A stretch of DNA of 64,000 nucleotides, from assembly GCA_963761475.1 (NCBI GenBank), contig CAVXGT010000002.1, positions 62,001 through 126,000 on the forward strand, given 5' to 3'. Positions 37,213-45,307 of this stretch are shown piece by piece (position 1 is the first letter of the stretch; every line of letters starts with the position of its first letter). The stretch comes from Ga0077555 sp963761475 (lineage in GTDB: Bacteria; Pseudomonadota; Alphaproteobacteria; Rhizobiales; Hyphomicrobiaceae). Made by a program: the position numbers and the translations under genes. The notes under the pieces were generated by a model. That model made no database searches and was not told where the DNA came from. It saw only the letters and a program-made list of their open reading frames with translations.

Positions 37213-38187
37213 TCAGCTGGTGCCGGAAAGGCACTGCCTGAACGACGACGCCATGTCCCGCATCAGCTGGAAATACTGCTCCGGCCCATTCTCAAGGCTT
37301 GCACCCAGCGGGTCCAGCGTGGCGGTGCGGGCTTCGGCGCCTTCCGTGACGACCGAGATCAGGCGTGGCTCGAACTGCGGTTCCGAAAACACGCAAACTA
37401 CACCCATCTTCTTGATGCGTTTCGAGATTTCAGCCACGTGAGCTGCCCCGGGGGCCGTGTCTGCGCGCATGGCAATGGCGCCGGAAGCTTCCAGACCATA
37501 GCGGCGCTCGAAATACTGGTAGGCGTCGTGGAACACCACGAACGGCCGGCCGCCCATGTCCTTCATGCTGCCGGCCAGCTCCTTGTCCAGTTCTGCCAGC
37601 CGGCCCCGCAGTGCTTCTGCGTTGGCCTTGTAGGCGTCCGCATTGGCCGGGTCGGCCTTCACCAGCGCGGCCTCGATGGCGCTGACCATGGCGATGGCGT
37701 TTTGCGGGTCGAGCCACACGTGCGGGTCATCATCCGAGGCGTGATCATGACCGTGGCCATGGCCGTGACCGTGCGAATGGCCGTGGTTGTGACCATGGTC
37801 ATGGCCCTTGCCGTCAAGCTCCTCGATTTCCCGGAAGGCATGGAAGGTTATGCCATCCGCGCCGGAAAGTTCGATAGCGATTAAATCAGACGCAATCGAT
37901 TCAAGCGGCTTTTCAAGAAACGTTTCGAGATTCTCGCCAATCCAGAATACCAGTTTCGCCTCTTGCAGGGCCTGCGCCTGTGACGGCTTCAAGGCATAAT
38001 CGTGCGGCGAGGCGGCGCCATCGACGATCAGGCCGGGCGTTCCGACACCCTGCATGACGCCGGCCACCAGCGAGTGAACGGGCTTGATGGACGCCATGAC
38101 TGCTGGCGGTTCACCAGCCTGCGCCATGGCGGCAGGGGCGGCAAACAGGAACAGGCTGGCAAGAAGGGTTCTGGTCAGTTTCTGCAT
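37213..38187 (-). CDS. znuA: Zinc ABC transporter periplasmic binding protein ZnuA
   Basis: A 324-residue exported solute-binding protein of the cluster 9 (metal) family. The signal peptide is MQKLTRTLLASLFLFAAPAA, ending at AMAQA. Zinc-ligand histidines lie in AASPHDYALKPSQ, DPHVWLDPQNAIAMV and VVFHDAYQYFERRYGL, with the C-terminal FSEPQF block. A His/Asp-rich loop of about 20 residues (DHGHNHGHSHGHGHGHGHDH), typical of ZnuA and absent from manganese-binding relatives, lies near residue 130. The start at 38,187 is chosen because the signal peptide begins there; an ATG five codons upstream falls in the Zur box region. It delivers Zn2+ to ZnuBC and is divergent from znuCB-zur. Confidence 0.94.
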   Translation of the reverse strand: MQKLTRTLLASLFLFAAPAAMAQAGEPPAVMASIKPVHSLVAGVMQGVGTPGLIVDGAASPHDYALKPSQAQALQEAKLVFWIGENLETFLEKPLESIASDLIAIELSGADGITFHAFREIEELDGKGHDHGHNHGHSHGHGHGHGHDHASDDDPHVWLDPQNAIAMVSAIEAALVKADPANADAYKANAEALRGRLAELDKELAGSMKDMGGRPFVVFHDAYQYFERRYGLEASGAIAMRADTAPGAAHVAEISKRIKKMGVVCVFSEPQFEPRLISVVTEGAEARTATLDPLGASLENGPEQYFQLMRDMASSFRQCLSGTS

Positions 38188-38202
38188 CTCTATCCATGTC
38201 AT

Positions 38203-38235
38203 GTTATAAGGTTACGTATTGTGTAATGATATAAC
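38203..38235. promoter_or_regulatory. Two Zur-box-like sites between znuA and znuC
   Basis: GTTATAAGGTTAC (38,203-38,215) and GTAATGATATAAC (38,223-38,235) are two 13-base dyads with eight bases between them. Both are close to the alphaproteobacterial Zur motif (GTTAT-N3-ATAAC). They sit in the divergent promoter region of znuA and znuCB-zur, and zur is the third gene of that operon, so zinc-dependent autoregulation is likely. Confidence 0.7.
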
Positions 38236-38292
38236 GTGCGCTATCGCATGATGGCAAGACCGAATTTGCGCCTGCTGGAGGCAGGCCCGTTG

Positions 38293-39153
38293 ATGCTGAA
38301 GAAGCCCGAACCGCTGGTGACATTGAAAGGTGCAGGCGTGAGCCGCGCCGGGCGCTGGCTGGTGCGTGGGGTGGACCTGTCGGTGGCGCCGGGCGAGATC
38401 GTCACGCTGATTGGCCCCAACGGGTCCGGCAAGACCACCTCGGCGAAGATGGCGCTTGGGCTGATGGCGCCCGACGAGGGCACGGCGGCGCGCTTGAGCG
38501 GCCTCAAGGTGGGTTATGTGCCGCAGCGGGTGACGGTGGACTGGACGATGCCCCTCAGCGTCGAGCGGTTCATGCGGCTGACCGGCGACGTGCGCCGCGA
38601 TGCAATCGAACACGCCATGCAGCGCACCGGCATTGTCCGTCTCAGGCATGAGGAAATGCGGACGCTGTCCGGCGGCGAGTTCCAGCGGGTCATGCTGGCG
38701 CGCGCCATCGCCCGCAAGCCGGACCTGCTAGTGCTTGACGAACCGCTGCAGGGGGTCGATTTTTCCGGCCAGATTGCACTGTACGAATTGATCAGCGCGG
38801 TGCGTGACGAGCTGGGTTGCGGCATCCTGCTGATCAGCCATGACCTGCACGTGGTGATGGCGGCAACTGACCAGGTGCTGTGCCTGAACGGCCACGTTTG
38901 CTGCCAGGGCACGCCCACGGCGGTGGCGGAAAGCCCCGAGTACCGGCAACTGTTCGGCGACCGGGCCGGGGTGACGCTGGCGGTCTACGAACACCATCAC
39001 GACCACGTGCACCTGCCCGATGGCCGGGTGCGCCACGCGGACGGTTCGGTGACGGACAGCTGCCACCCGGATGACGGGCACCACCACGATCACCACCACC
39101 ACGGAAAATCTGGTGACGCCGCTGCCGGCAGGGAGCAGCGCGATGCTGGATGA
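38293..39153 (+). CDS. znuC: Zinc ABC transporter ATP-binding protein ZnuC
   Basis: A 286-residue ABC ATPase. Walker A GPNGSGKTT, signature LSGGEFQRVMLARAIA, Walker B LLVLDEPLQGVD and the switch His in LLISHDLHVV are all intact. The final ~45 residues are extremely His/Asp-rich (YEHHHDHVHLPDG, then DDGHHHDHHHHGK), a metal-binding tail not needed for ATPase activity. I placed the start at the ATG at 38,293 behind CTGGAGG, which leaves a ~60-base leader after the Zur boxes. In-frame starts at 38,248/38,251 are possible; GTG 38,236 directly abuts the operator and is unlikely. znuB begins 11 bases before its end. Confidence 0.92.
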   Translation: MLKKPEPLVTLKGAGVSRAGRWLVRGVDLSVAPGEIVTLIGPNGSGKTTSAKMALGLMAPDEGTAARLSGLKVGYVPQRVTVDWTMPLSVERFMRLTGDVRRDAIEHAMQRTGIVRLRHEEMRTLSGGEFQRVMLARAIARKPDLLVLDEPLQGVDFSGQIALYELISAVRDELGCGILLISHDLHVVMAATDQVLCLNGHVCCQGTPTAVAESPEYRQLFGDRAGVTLAVYEHHHDHVHLPDGRVRHADGSVTDSCHPDDGHHHDHHHHGKSGDAAAGREQRDAG

Positions 39154-39970
39154 CTTCTTCGTCCGCGCCGTTCTGGCGGCCATCGGCGTGGCGCTGGTGG
39201 CCGGGCCGCTGGGCTGTTTCATCGTCTGGCGGAGGCTCGCCTATTTTGGCGACACGCTGTCCCACGCGGCATTGCTGGGCGTGGCGCTGGCGCTGCTGCT
39301 GCAGATCAACATAACGCTGGCGGTGTTTGCGGTGGCCTCTGTTGCGGCGCTGTTGCTGTTATTGCTGAAGCAGCGCGCCACGCTGTCATCGGATGCGCTG
39401 CTGGGCCTGCTGGCGCACTCGTCGCTGGCGCTCGGCATGGTGGCGCTGGCCTTCATGACGTGGGTGAGGGTCGACCTGATGGCGTTCCTGTTCGGCGACA
39501 TCCTGGCCGTGTCGAAGCCGGACCTGGCGGTGATCTATGCCGGCGGGCTGGCGGTGCTGGGCGTACTGGCGTGGATATGGCGGCCGCTGTTTGCCGGCAC
39601 GGTAAACCGCGAGATCGCCGAGGCGGAGGGTCAGAACCCCGGCCGCGCCGAGGTGATCTTCATGCTGCTGATGGCCATGGTCATTGCCATTTCGATGAAG
39701 ATCGTCGGCGTGCTGTTGATCACCGCCATGCTGATCATCCCCGCTGCCACGGCGCGGAAGCTGTCGTCCGGACCTGAGCAGATGGCGTTCATCGCCGCGC
39801 TGTGTGGTGTGGCAAGTGCAGTGGCGGGGCTTGCGGGGTCGCTCGAATGGGATACACCTGCAGGCCCGACGATCGTGGTGGCGGCAGTGACGCTGTTCGT
39901 GCTGTCGCTGACGCCGCTGGGCAGCATGCTGGCGCGGCTTGGAACGGCAAGAAGGACTGATGAGCGATGA
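39143..39970 (+). CDS. znuB: Zinc ABC transporter permease ZnuB
   Basis: A 275-residue polytopic permease of the ABC-3 metal-transport family with about eight helices. The N-terminus MLDDFFVRAVLAAIGVALVA, GDTLSHAALLGVALALLL, and the C-terminal VGVLLITAMLIIPAATARKL are family hallmarks. The ATG at 39,143 overlaps the znuC end and gives the usual length; an upstream in-frame start inside the znuC His tail was rejected. It forms the membrane channel with ZnuC and accepts zinc from ZnuA. Ends overlapping zur (ATGA). Confidence 0.94.
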   Translation: MLDDFFVRAVLAAIGVALVAGPLGCFIVWRRLAYFGDTLSHAALLGVALALLLQINITLAVFAVASVAALLLLLLKQRATLSSDALLGLLAHSSLALGMVALAFMTWVRVDLMAFLFGDILAVSKPDLAVIYAGGLAVLGVLAWIWRPLFAGTVNREIAEAEGQNPGRAEVIFMLLMAMVIAISMKIVGVLLITAMLIIPAATARKLSSGPEQMAFIAALCGVASAVAGLAGSLEWDTPAGPTIVVAAVTLFVLSLTPLGSMLARLGTARRTDER

Positions 39971-40389
39971 GCACTCATGCACACCTACATGGCGATGCGC
40001 CGGACCTGACGCGCAACCAGTCGCTGGTGATGGAGGCCCTGTCCACGTCGGATCAGCCACTGAGCGCCTATGCCATCCTGGACCGGCTCAGGAACGAGGG
40101 CTTCCGGGCGCCGCTGCAGGTTTACCGGGCGCTGGAGAAGCTCGTCGAATTTGGAATGGTGCACCGGCTTGAAAGCATGAACGCCTTCGTAGCCTGCCGC
40201 CACAAGGGCTGCGAGAGCCACGACGTGACTGCCTTCACCATCTGCCAGCAGTGCGGCAAGGTGGCGGAGGTGACCGATGAAAAGCTTGCCGTGCAGCTTG
40301 AGGAGATTGCCCGCCGGCAGGGCTTCCGGGCCACCAAATCAACGGTGGAGTTGCGCGGCCTGTGCAAGAGGTGCCAGGCCGCGGCGTGA
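39967..40389 (+). CDS. zur: Zinc uptake regulator Zur (Fur family)
   Basis: A 140-residue Fur-family repressor. The winged helix covers residues 10-85 (YAILDRLRNEGFRAPLQVYR, ALEKLVEFGMVHRLESMNAF). The dimerisation half has both structural CxxC pairs (ICQQCGKV and LCKRCQ) and the HDVTAFTICQQC metal region. Being translationally coupled to znuB and reading into a znu operon with Zur-like boxes makes Zur far more likely than Fur or Mur. When zinc-loaded it should repress both znuA and its own operon. Confidence 0.93.
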   Translation: MSTHAHLHGDAPDLTRNQSLVMEALSTSDQPLSAYAILDRLRNEGFRAPLQVYRALEKLVEFGMVHRLESMNAFVACRHKGCESHDVTAFTICQQCGKVAEVTDEKLAVQLEEIARRQGFRATKSTVELRGLCKRCQAAA

Positions 40390-40395
40390 GCGTTA

Positions 40396-40812
40396 TCAGG
40401 CCGTCCGGTTTACCAGGCTGAACGCCATCATGCCGGCCAGCATGGCGGCAATGAACATCAGCACCGGCCAGCCGCCGAGGAACAGCCCGGCAATGGCCGG
40501 TCCCGGGCACAGGCCCACCAGCCCCCAGCCCAACCCGAACACGGCGGCTCCGCCGAGCAGGCGGCCATCAATATTGCCGCCGGGCTTGCCGGGGAGGCTG
40601 TGGCCAAGCAACGAGTCAGACCGGCTTGACGTCACTATCCATGCCACCGCCATCACGGCGAGCGCGCCGCCCATGACGAAGGCAAGCGTCGGGTCCCAGG
40701 CGCCGCCGAACAGGTCGAGGAAGCCACGCACCCGGGCCGGGTTGATCATGTCGGAAACGACGAGGCCTGTGCCGAAGACGAGGCCGGAAACGAGTGCAAC
40801 GATATTGCGCAT
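40396..40812 (-). CDS. YeeE/YedE-family sulfur transporter, DUF6691 half (PmpB-like)
   Basis: A 138-residue membrane protein with four helices: FGTGLVVSDMINPARVRGFL near the start, FGLGWGLVGLCPGPAIAGL with the conserved Cys-Pro-Gly, and a hydrophobic end. Pairs of such half-size YeeE/YedE proteins (PmpA/PmpB) import thiosulfate or related reduced-sulfur groups through successive cysteines. It follows the other half, 17 bases after its stop, so both form an operon. Confidence 0.85.
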   Translation of the reverse strand: MRNIVALVSGLVFGTGLVVSDMINPARVRGFLDLFGGAWDPTLAFVMGGALAVMAVAWIVTSSRSDSLLGHSLPGKPGGNIDGRLLGGAAVFGLGWGLVGLCPGPAIAGLFLGGWPVLMFIAAMLAGMMAFSLVNRTA

Positions 40813-40828
40813 CTGCCTTGCCTCCCGG

Positions 40829-41257
40829 TCAGGCCATGACGAAGCGCATCACCGCGACGACGGCGATGGCGACAGCCATGAAGGTGAGCGTTGAAACGAT
40901 GGAGCGTGGCGACAGGCGCGACATGCCGCACACGCCGTGGCCGCTGGTGCAGCCGGAGCCCAGCCGCGAGCCGAAGCCTACCAGCAGGCCGCCGGCAATG
41001 AGCAGCGGCACCGAGGTGGTGATGTTGATGTCGGGCCTTGCAACCAACACGGCATAGGCAACAGGTGCGGCGGCAAGGCCGGCCACGAACAGCAGGTTCT
41101 CGCGCCACGTGGCGGGCAAGCTGGTGTTGACCAGGGCACCGAGGATGCCGCTGATGCCCGCAATGCGGCCGTTGCCCAGCAGCAGGATGGCGGCTGCCAG
41201 CCCGATCAGAGCGCCGCCCGCTAGCCCGGCGAGCGCGTCATTGAGGACGAAGTTCAT
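40829..41257 (-). CDS. YeeE/YedE-family sulfur transporter (PmpA-like)
   Basis: A 142-residue membrane protein and the first gene of the two-gene unit. LLGNGRIAGISGILGALVN, RPDINITTSVPLLIAGGLLV and GFGSRLGSGCTSGHGVCGMS are diagnostic. The last holds the paired cysteines (SGCTSGHGVCG) that pass sulfur in YeeE-type channels. In many alphaproteobacteria such pairs are controlled by sulfide-sensing ArsR-type repressors (BigR/SqrR), but no such gene is next to it here. Confidence 0.87.
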   Translation of the reverse strand: MNFVLNDALAGLAGGALIGLAAAILLLGNGRIAGISGILGALVNTSLPATWRENLLFVAGLAAAPVAYAVLVARPDINITTSVPLLIAGGLLVGFGSRLGSGCTSGHGVCGMSRLSPRSIVSTLTFMAVAIAVVAVMRFVMA

Positions 41258-41285
41258 TCAGGATTACTCCGGTGAGAAGCGAAAC

Positions 41286-41307
41286 ACATACATTTTTTTG
41301 AATATGT
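41286..41307. promoter_or_regulatory. Possible operator upstream of pmpAB
   Basis: The AT-rich near-dyad ACATACATTTTTTTGAATATGT lies 29 bases upstream of the transporter start. Its ends, ACATA and TATGT, are complementary, and the GAAT half recalls BigR/SqrR operators. The match is weak and made by eye. Confidence 0.25.
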
Positions 41308-41395
41308 TACAAGGCAGCGCCGAATTCAAGTGGGAAACGGGGAAACAGGTTCACGATTTCGTTGAACCCGCGCGCCGTCCGGACGTTGAAGCGCC

Positions 41396-42950
41396 ATGAA
41401 CCTCATTCTCATACCTGGCGACCAGCTTAGCCTGAAGTCTCGCCTCGCTCAAAACCGCCTGCAAGTCCAGTGACGTCGTGCTGATAGCCGAGGTGATGGA
41501 CGAGGCCAGCTATGTGCGTCACCACAAGAAAAAGCTGGCGCTGGTGTTCGCCGCCATGCGCCATTTTGCCGAAGAGCTGCGTGAGCAAGGCTGGAGGGTC
41601 GATTACGTTAGGTTGGATGATGACGGCAATTCAGGTTCGCTGAAGGGTGAGGTGGAGCGCGCGCTGAAGCGGCACGAGGCCGGCCGTGTGCGGCTCGTGG
41701 AGCCCGGCGAATGGCGACTGAAGGCGGACATCGACGGCTGGGCCGGAGACCTGGGCGTCAAGGTCGAGGTGCTGGAGGATGACCGGTTCATCTGTTCCCA
41801 TGACCGGTTCCGGCGCTGGGCGGAGGGGCGAAAGAGCCTTCGCATGGAGTATTTCTACCGCGAGATGCGGCGCGATACCGGCTTGCTTGTCGATGACGAT
41901 GGAGAGCCGGAAGGCGGGCAGTGGAACTACGACCACGACAACCGCAAGGCTGCCTCGGCGGACCTGTTCATGCCGAAGCTGCCGCAGTTCGAGCCCGATG
42001 ACATCACCCGCGAGGTTCTGGACATGGTGGCCGAACTTTTCCCGGACAATTTCGGCGACATCGAACCGTTCGGCTACGCGGTGACGCGGGCCGACGCGGC
42101 AGCCGCGCTGGATCATTTCATCGGCAAGGCGCTGGCGCGGTTCGGCGACTACCAGGACGCCATGCTGGAAGGTGAGGACCACCTCTATCACTCGGTGCTG
42201 TCGCCCTACATCAACCTTGGCCTGCTCGATCCGCTGGAGGTGTGCCGCCGGGCCGTGGCGGCCTATGAGAAGGGCGAGGCGCCGCTCAATGCGGTGGAAG
42301 GCTTCGTGCGCCAGATCATCGGCTGGCGCGAATACGTACGCGGGCTGTACTGGCTGAAGATGCCGGACTATCGCGAGCTGAATTTCTTCGAGGCGAAACG
42401 GCCTTTGCCGGCGTTCTACTGGACCGGTGAAACGGACATGGCCTGCCTCAAGGCGGCCATTGGCCAGACCAAGCGGCTGGCCTATGCCCACCACATCCAG
42501 CGGCTGATGGTGACCGGCAATTTCGCCATGCTGGCGGGCTGCTCGGCGCAGGCCGTGCACGAGTGGTACCTTGCCGTCTATGCCGATGCCTATGAGTGGG
42601 TGGAACTTCCCAACACGCTGGGCATGAGCCAGTTTGCAGATGGCGGGCTGATGGCGTCGAAGCCCTATGCGGCCAGCGGCAACTACATCAGCAAGATGTC
42701 GGACCATTGCGGCAACTGCCGCTACTCGGTCAGCAAGAAGACCGGTGACGGGGCATGCCCGTTCAATGCGCTGTACTGGGATTTCCTGGCGCGCAATGAA
42801 GACAAGCTGAAGGGCAACCCGCGCATGGGTCAGATGTATGCCACCTGGAACCGCATGGGCGAGCGCAAGCAGCGCGAATACCGTGATAGTGCGATGGCGT
42901 TTCTCGACGGGCTTGAATGGGATGACGGGTCATGGACGCAGAGCGCATAG
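41396..42950 (+). CDS. FeS-type cryptochrome/photolyase (PhrB-like, COG3046), one frameshift near the start
   Basis: About 515 codons. The first frame begins MNLILIPGDQLSL at 41,396; near 41,434 the sense moves one frame to SLASLKTACKSSDVVLIAEV and stays open to 42,950. The protein matches the deoxyribodipyrimidine-photolyase-related (6-4)/FeS-BCP family: an antenna-binding Rossmann half (residues 1-150), then a helical FAD domain with RFGDYQDAMLEGEDHLYHS, VRQIIGWREYVRGLYW and CSAQAVHEWYLAVYADAYEW. The [4Fe-4S] cysteines lie in SDHCGNCRYSVSKKTGDGAC and elsewhere. The enzymes repair (6-4) photoproducts or sense blue light. A pigmented, light-exposed lifestyle would explain it. The single shift may be a consensus error. 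It overlaps the DUF3253 gene by 19 bases. Confidence 0.85.
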
Positions 42951-43204
42951 AAAAGGCGATCATTGAGCTGTGCCTCGAGCGCGGGCAGGGCAAGACCATC
43001 TGTCCGTCTGAAGCGGCGCGCCGGGTGGCGGGCGAGGGCGGCGACTGGCGCTCAATGATGACCCCCGTGCGGCAGGCGGCAGTGCGGCTGGCGGGGCAGG
43101 GACAGATCTCCATTTATCGCAAGGGCAAGCCGGTCGCGCCGGAGGAGATGCGCGGCGTCATCCGGCTGGGCTTGCCCGGCAAGACGCTTCCCGGCTCAGG
43201 CTGA
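42932..43204 (+). CDS. DUF3253 domain protein
   Basis: A 90-residue winged-helix-like protein of the DUF3253 family: ERGQGKTICPSEAARRVAGE, then WRSMMTPVRQAAVRLAGQG and QISIYRKGKPVAPEE, with a basic wing. The family is often linked to photolyase-type genes, as here, where it overlaps the photolyase 3' end by 19 bases and is probably co-translated. Function unknown; nucleic-acid binding is a reasonable guess from the fold. Confidence 0.85.
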   Translation: MDAERIEKAIIELCLERGQGKTICPSEAARRVAGEGGDWRSMMTPVRQAAVRLAGQGQISIYRKGKPVAPEEMRGVIRLGLPGKTLPGSG

Positions 43205-43345
43205 GCCTTTGCGACGGCCATCGCCGCGGCAGCGGTCCGAGCAATATTTTACCTCGTCCCACACCTTCTCCCATTTCTTGCGCCACGCGAACGGCCGCCC
43301 GCACACGGTGCAGGTCTTTTGCGGCAGGTCGGCTTTGCGGCGCAT
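43196..43345 (-). CDS. DUF2256 zinc-ribbon-like small protein
   Basis: A 49-residue protein starting MRRKADLPQKTCTVCGRPFA and continuing WRKKWEKVWDEVKYCSDRCR. This is a full match to DUF2256, which has a CxxC and a CxxxC that should bind one zinc. The family is usually adjacent to cryptochrome/photolyase-related genes. It is convergent with the DUF3253 gene, overlapping its end by nine bases. It is short, but the motif content leaves little doubt. Confidence 0.85.
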   Translation of the reverse strand: MRRKADLPQKTCTVCGRPFAWRKKWEKVWDEVKYCSDRCRGDGRRKGSA

Positions 43346-43447
43346 TTTCACGTTCGGGGGACCGGTAAAGATCGGGATGTGGCTTTAACGGAAAGTTTGG
43401 TTCGAGGTTCCATGCTGCAATCAGTGCAACTCTGCCAAGGGCGCGCC

Positions 43448-43603
43448 ATGGGCGAGGTCATCAAGTTCAGGCACCGGGGGCCAGTGAAAATGGCCTTTAC
43501 CAGACAGGCTTTGCCGGCGCCGCCCCGCAAAGGCCAGGCTGGTGCAAACATTATGGCCGCCTGTACGGCGGGATTGTTCCTGATCGCGTTCTGGCCCGGG
43601 TGA
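43448..43603 (+). CDS. Small hypothetical protein with C-terminal hydrophobic helix
   Basis: A 51-residue frame from ATG 43,448 (AAGGG upstream). It starts MGEVIKFRHRGPVK, has a basic middle and ends in IMAACTAGLFLIAFWPG, a likely single membrane helix. No family is recognised. It lies alone between convergent and divergent genes. The codon pattern is acceptable but the evidence is thin. Confidence 0.4.
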   Translation: MGEVIKFRHRGPVKMAFTRQALPAPPRKGQAGANIMAACTAGLFLIAFWPG

Positions 43604-43616
43604 AAAGCCTTGAGGC

Positions 43617-44009
43617 CTACTGCACGATAATGGTCTTGTACTGCTTGTCGGCGCCAGTGAGCTTGTCGAGCGCCAGCTGCAGCCGGCCGAAGAACACCGA
43701 CTTGCCCGGATAGCCCTCGAAGCGATCAATTTCCACGCCGTTGTCCATGAGTACGAACGTAGGCGTGCCGATGATCGGCTTCAGCTGCTTGATGTCGGCA
43801 GGCATCGGCGTGCCGATAAGGTAGACCCGCAATGGTGCGCTGCGGGCTTCGGGTGCGCGGGCATATCCCTCCACGCCGATCTCGGCGTGCCACTTGGCGC
43901 ACCAGGGGCAACCCTTGCGGTCGAACATGACGAGCTCTGCCGCGCTGGCAGGCAGGCTGGCAAGCGCGAGCAGCACAAGCGAGACAAGGGTGGCGAGGAG
44001 GCGGTTCAT
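43617..44009 (-). CDS. SoxS-like periplasmic thioredoxin-fold protein
   Basis: A 130-residue exported protein. The signal peptide MNRLLATLVSLVLLALASLP ends at ASA (residue ~23), and a thioredoxin fold follows: LVMFDRKGCPWCAKWHAEIG with a CPWC active site, then IIGTPTFVLMDNGVEIDRFE with the cis-Pro. The family is annotated as SoxS-type and is often involved in keeping periplasmic thiol proteins reduced. Unlike true soxS it is not next to a sox cluster here, so the partner is unknown. Confidence 0.8.
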   Translation of the reverse strand: MNRLLATLVSLVLLALASLPASAAELVMFDRKGCPWCAKWHAEIGVEGYARAPEARSAPLRVYLIGTPMPADIKQLKPIIGTPTFVLMDNGVEIDRFEGYPGKSVFFGRLQLALDKLTGADKQYKTIIVQ

Positions 44010-44060
44010 GGCTTCATTTTATAGCGCCAAACGCGGCGGCATTGCGATCAAAGCTTCGTG

Positions 44061-45185
44061 TCAGCGGCGCAGGCGGGCCTTGTAGGCCTTGACCCTTTGC
44101 CACGACCGGTAGAGCTGCTTGAAGCCGAGGCGGCCCGACTTTACCGCCTTTTCGATGGCGTTCACCGCAAAGTCCGTATTGGATGGGGTGGAGGCCAGCA
44201 CGTTGCCGATGAGAACGAGATCATTGCCGGCCTTCAATGCCAGCACGATGGCTTCGTCCAGTGGCCGTTTCGAGGTTATGGCGCGCATCTGCAGGTCATC
44301 GGTGATCACCACGCCGTCGAAGCCCAGTTCATCGCGCAACCGGGTCTGGATCGCCACCGGCGACAATGACGCCGGCAGGTCCTGACCCATCCCCCAGTCC
44401 TTGTGATAGAGGTGGGAGGTCATCACCATGCCGTCATAGCCAGCGCGGAGCAGCCGCCGGTAGGGTTCGATTTCGACGGGCTGCCACTGTTTCGTTATAT
44501 CGACAAAACGCAGGTGGCTGTCATTGGCGGACGATCCGTGGCCCGGCCAGTGTTTCAAGGCGGTGCCTATGCCTTTCGCGGCGTGGACATCAATGAAGGT
44601 CTGTGCGTAGCGCGCCACGTAAAGCGGGTGAGCGCCATAGGAGCGGTACTTGCGGGCGATGATCGGGTTTTGCGGGTTTACCAGCAGGTCCACCACAGGG
44701 CCGAAGTTGGTGTTGAACCCGGCGGTGGAGAGTTCGGCCGCCATGCCGTCATAGCGCTTGCGGGCCTCGTCCAGCTTGTAACGCTGCTGCATGCGGAAGT
44801 GGCCCGGCGTATAGGTGAAGCCCTTCTTGCGGTTGAGCCGCTCCACCGAGCCGCCTTCCTCGTCCACGGCAATCACCGGCGTGAACGGGGTGTTGGCCGA
44901 GGACAGGTAGCGGGTCAGCGCGGCGACCTGCTTGGGATTGCGGATGTTCTTGTGGAACAGGATCACCCCGCCGATCTCGGACCGCTCCAGTGCGGCGCGC
45001 ACCTGGCGCACGCTGGCGTCGCGCGGGGTCTGGCCGGCAAACCCCTTGATCACCAGCTGGCCATACATCTTGCGCAGGCCTTCGTCGCGGCTGACCGGCC
45101 GCGCATCCGCCACTGTTGTGGCAGCCAGCATTGCAGCCAGCAGGCTGGCAACCGGCGCGATGGTCCTGATGGATGACAGCAGCAT
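44061..45185 (-). CDS. Glycoside hydrolase family 3 beta-N-acetylhexosaminidase-like protein
   Basis: A 374-residue GH3 enzyme with an N-terminal signal peptide (MLLSSIRTIAPVASLLAAML, cleaved near TVADA). The barrel carries GVILFHKNIRNPKQVAAL, AVDEEGGSVERL, the family motif KHWPGHGSSANDSH with the catalytic loop His, and ITDDLQMRAI with the probable nucleophile Asp. Length and motifs fit NagZ-type enzymes that act on N-acetylglucosaminyl muropeptides. The signal peptide, however, places this one in the periplasm, so it may trim peptidoglycan or chitin-like sugars outside. The start at 45,185 is chosen because the signal peptide begins there. Confidence 0.87.
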   Translation of the reverse strand: MLLSSIRTIAPVASLLAAMLAATTVADARPVSRDEGLRKMYGQLVIKGFAGQTPRDASVRQVRAALERSEIGGVILFHKNIRNPKQVAALTRYLSSANTPFTPVIAVDEEGGSVERLNRKKGFTYTPGHFRMQQRYKLDEARKRYDGMAAELSTAGFNTNFGPVVDLLVNPQNPIIARKYRSYGAHPLYVARYAQTFIDVHAAKGIGTALKHWPGHGSSANDSHLRFVDITKQWQPVEIEPYRRLLRAGYDGMVMTSHLYHKDWGMGQDLPASLSPVAIQTRLRDELGFDGVVITDDLQMRAITSKRPLDEAIVLALKAGNDLVLIGNVLASTPSNTDFAVNAIEKAVKSGRLGFKQLYRSWQRVKAYKARLRR

Positions 45186-45307
45186 CCGGCCGTTCCTGAC
45201 ATTGTTCCGCCGCCAAGCGGTAACACTGGCTGACGGCACGAGTCCACACCTTACAGCTACCTTGCCTCTTGACCTTGGCGCGGGTGTTCAGCAACGTCTT
45301 CTGCATC

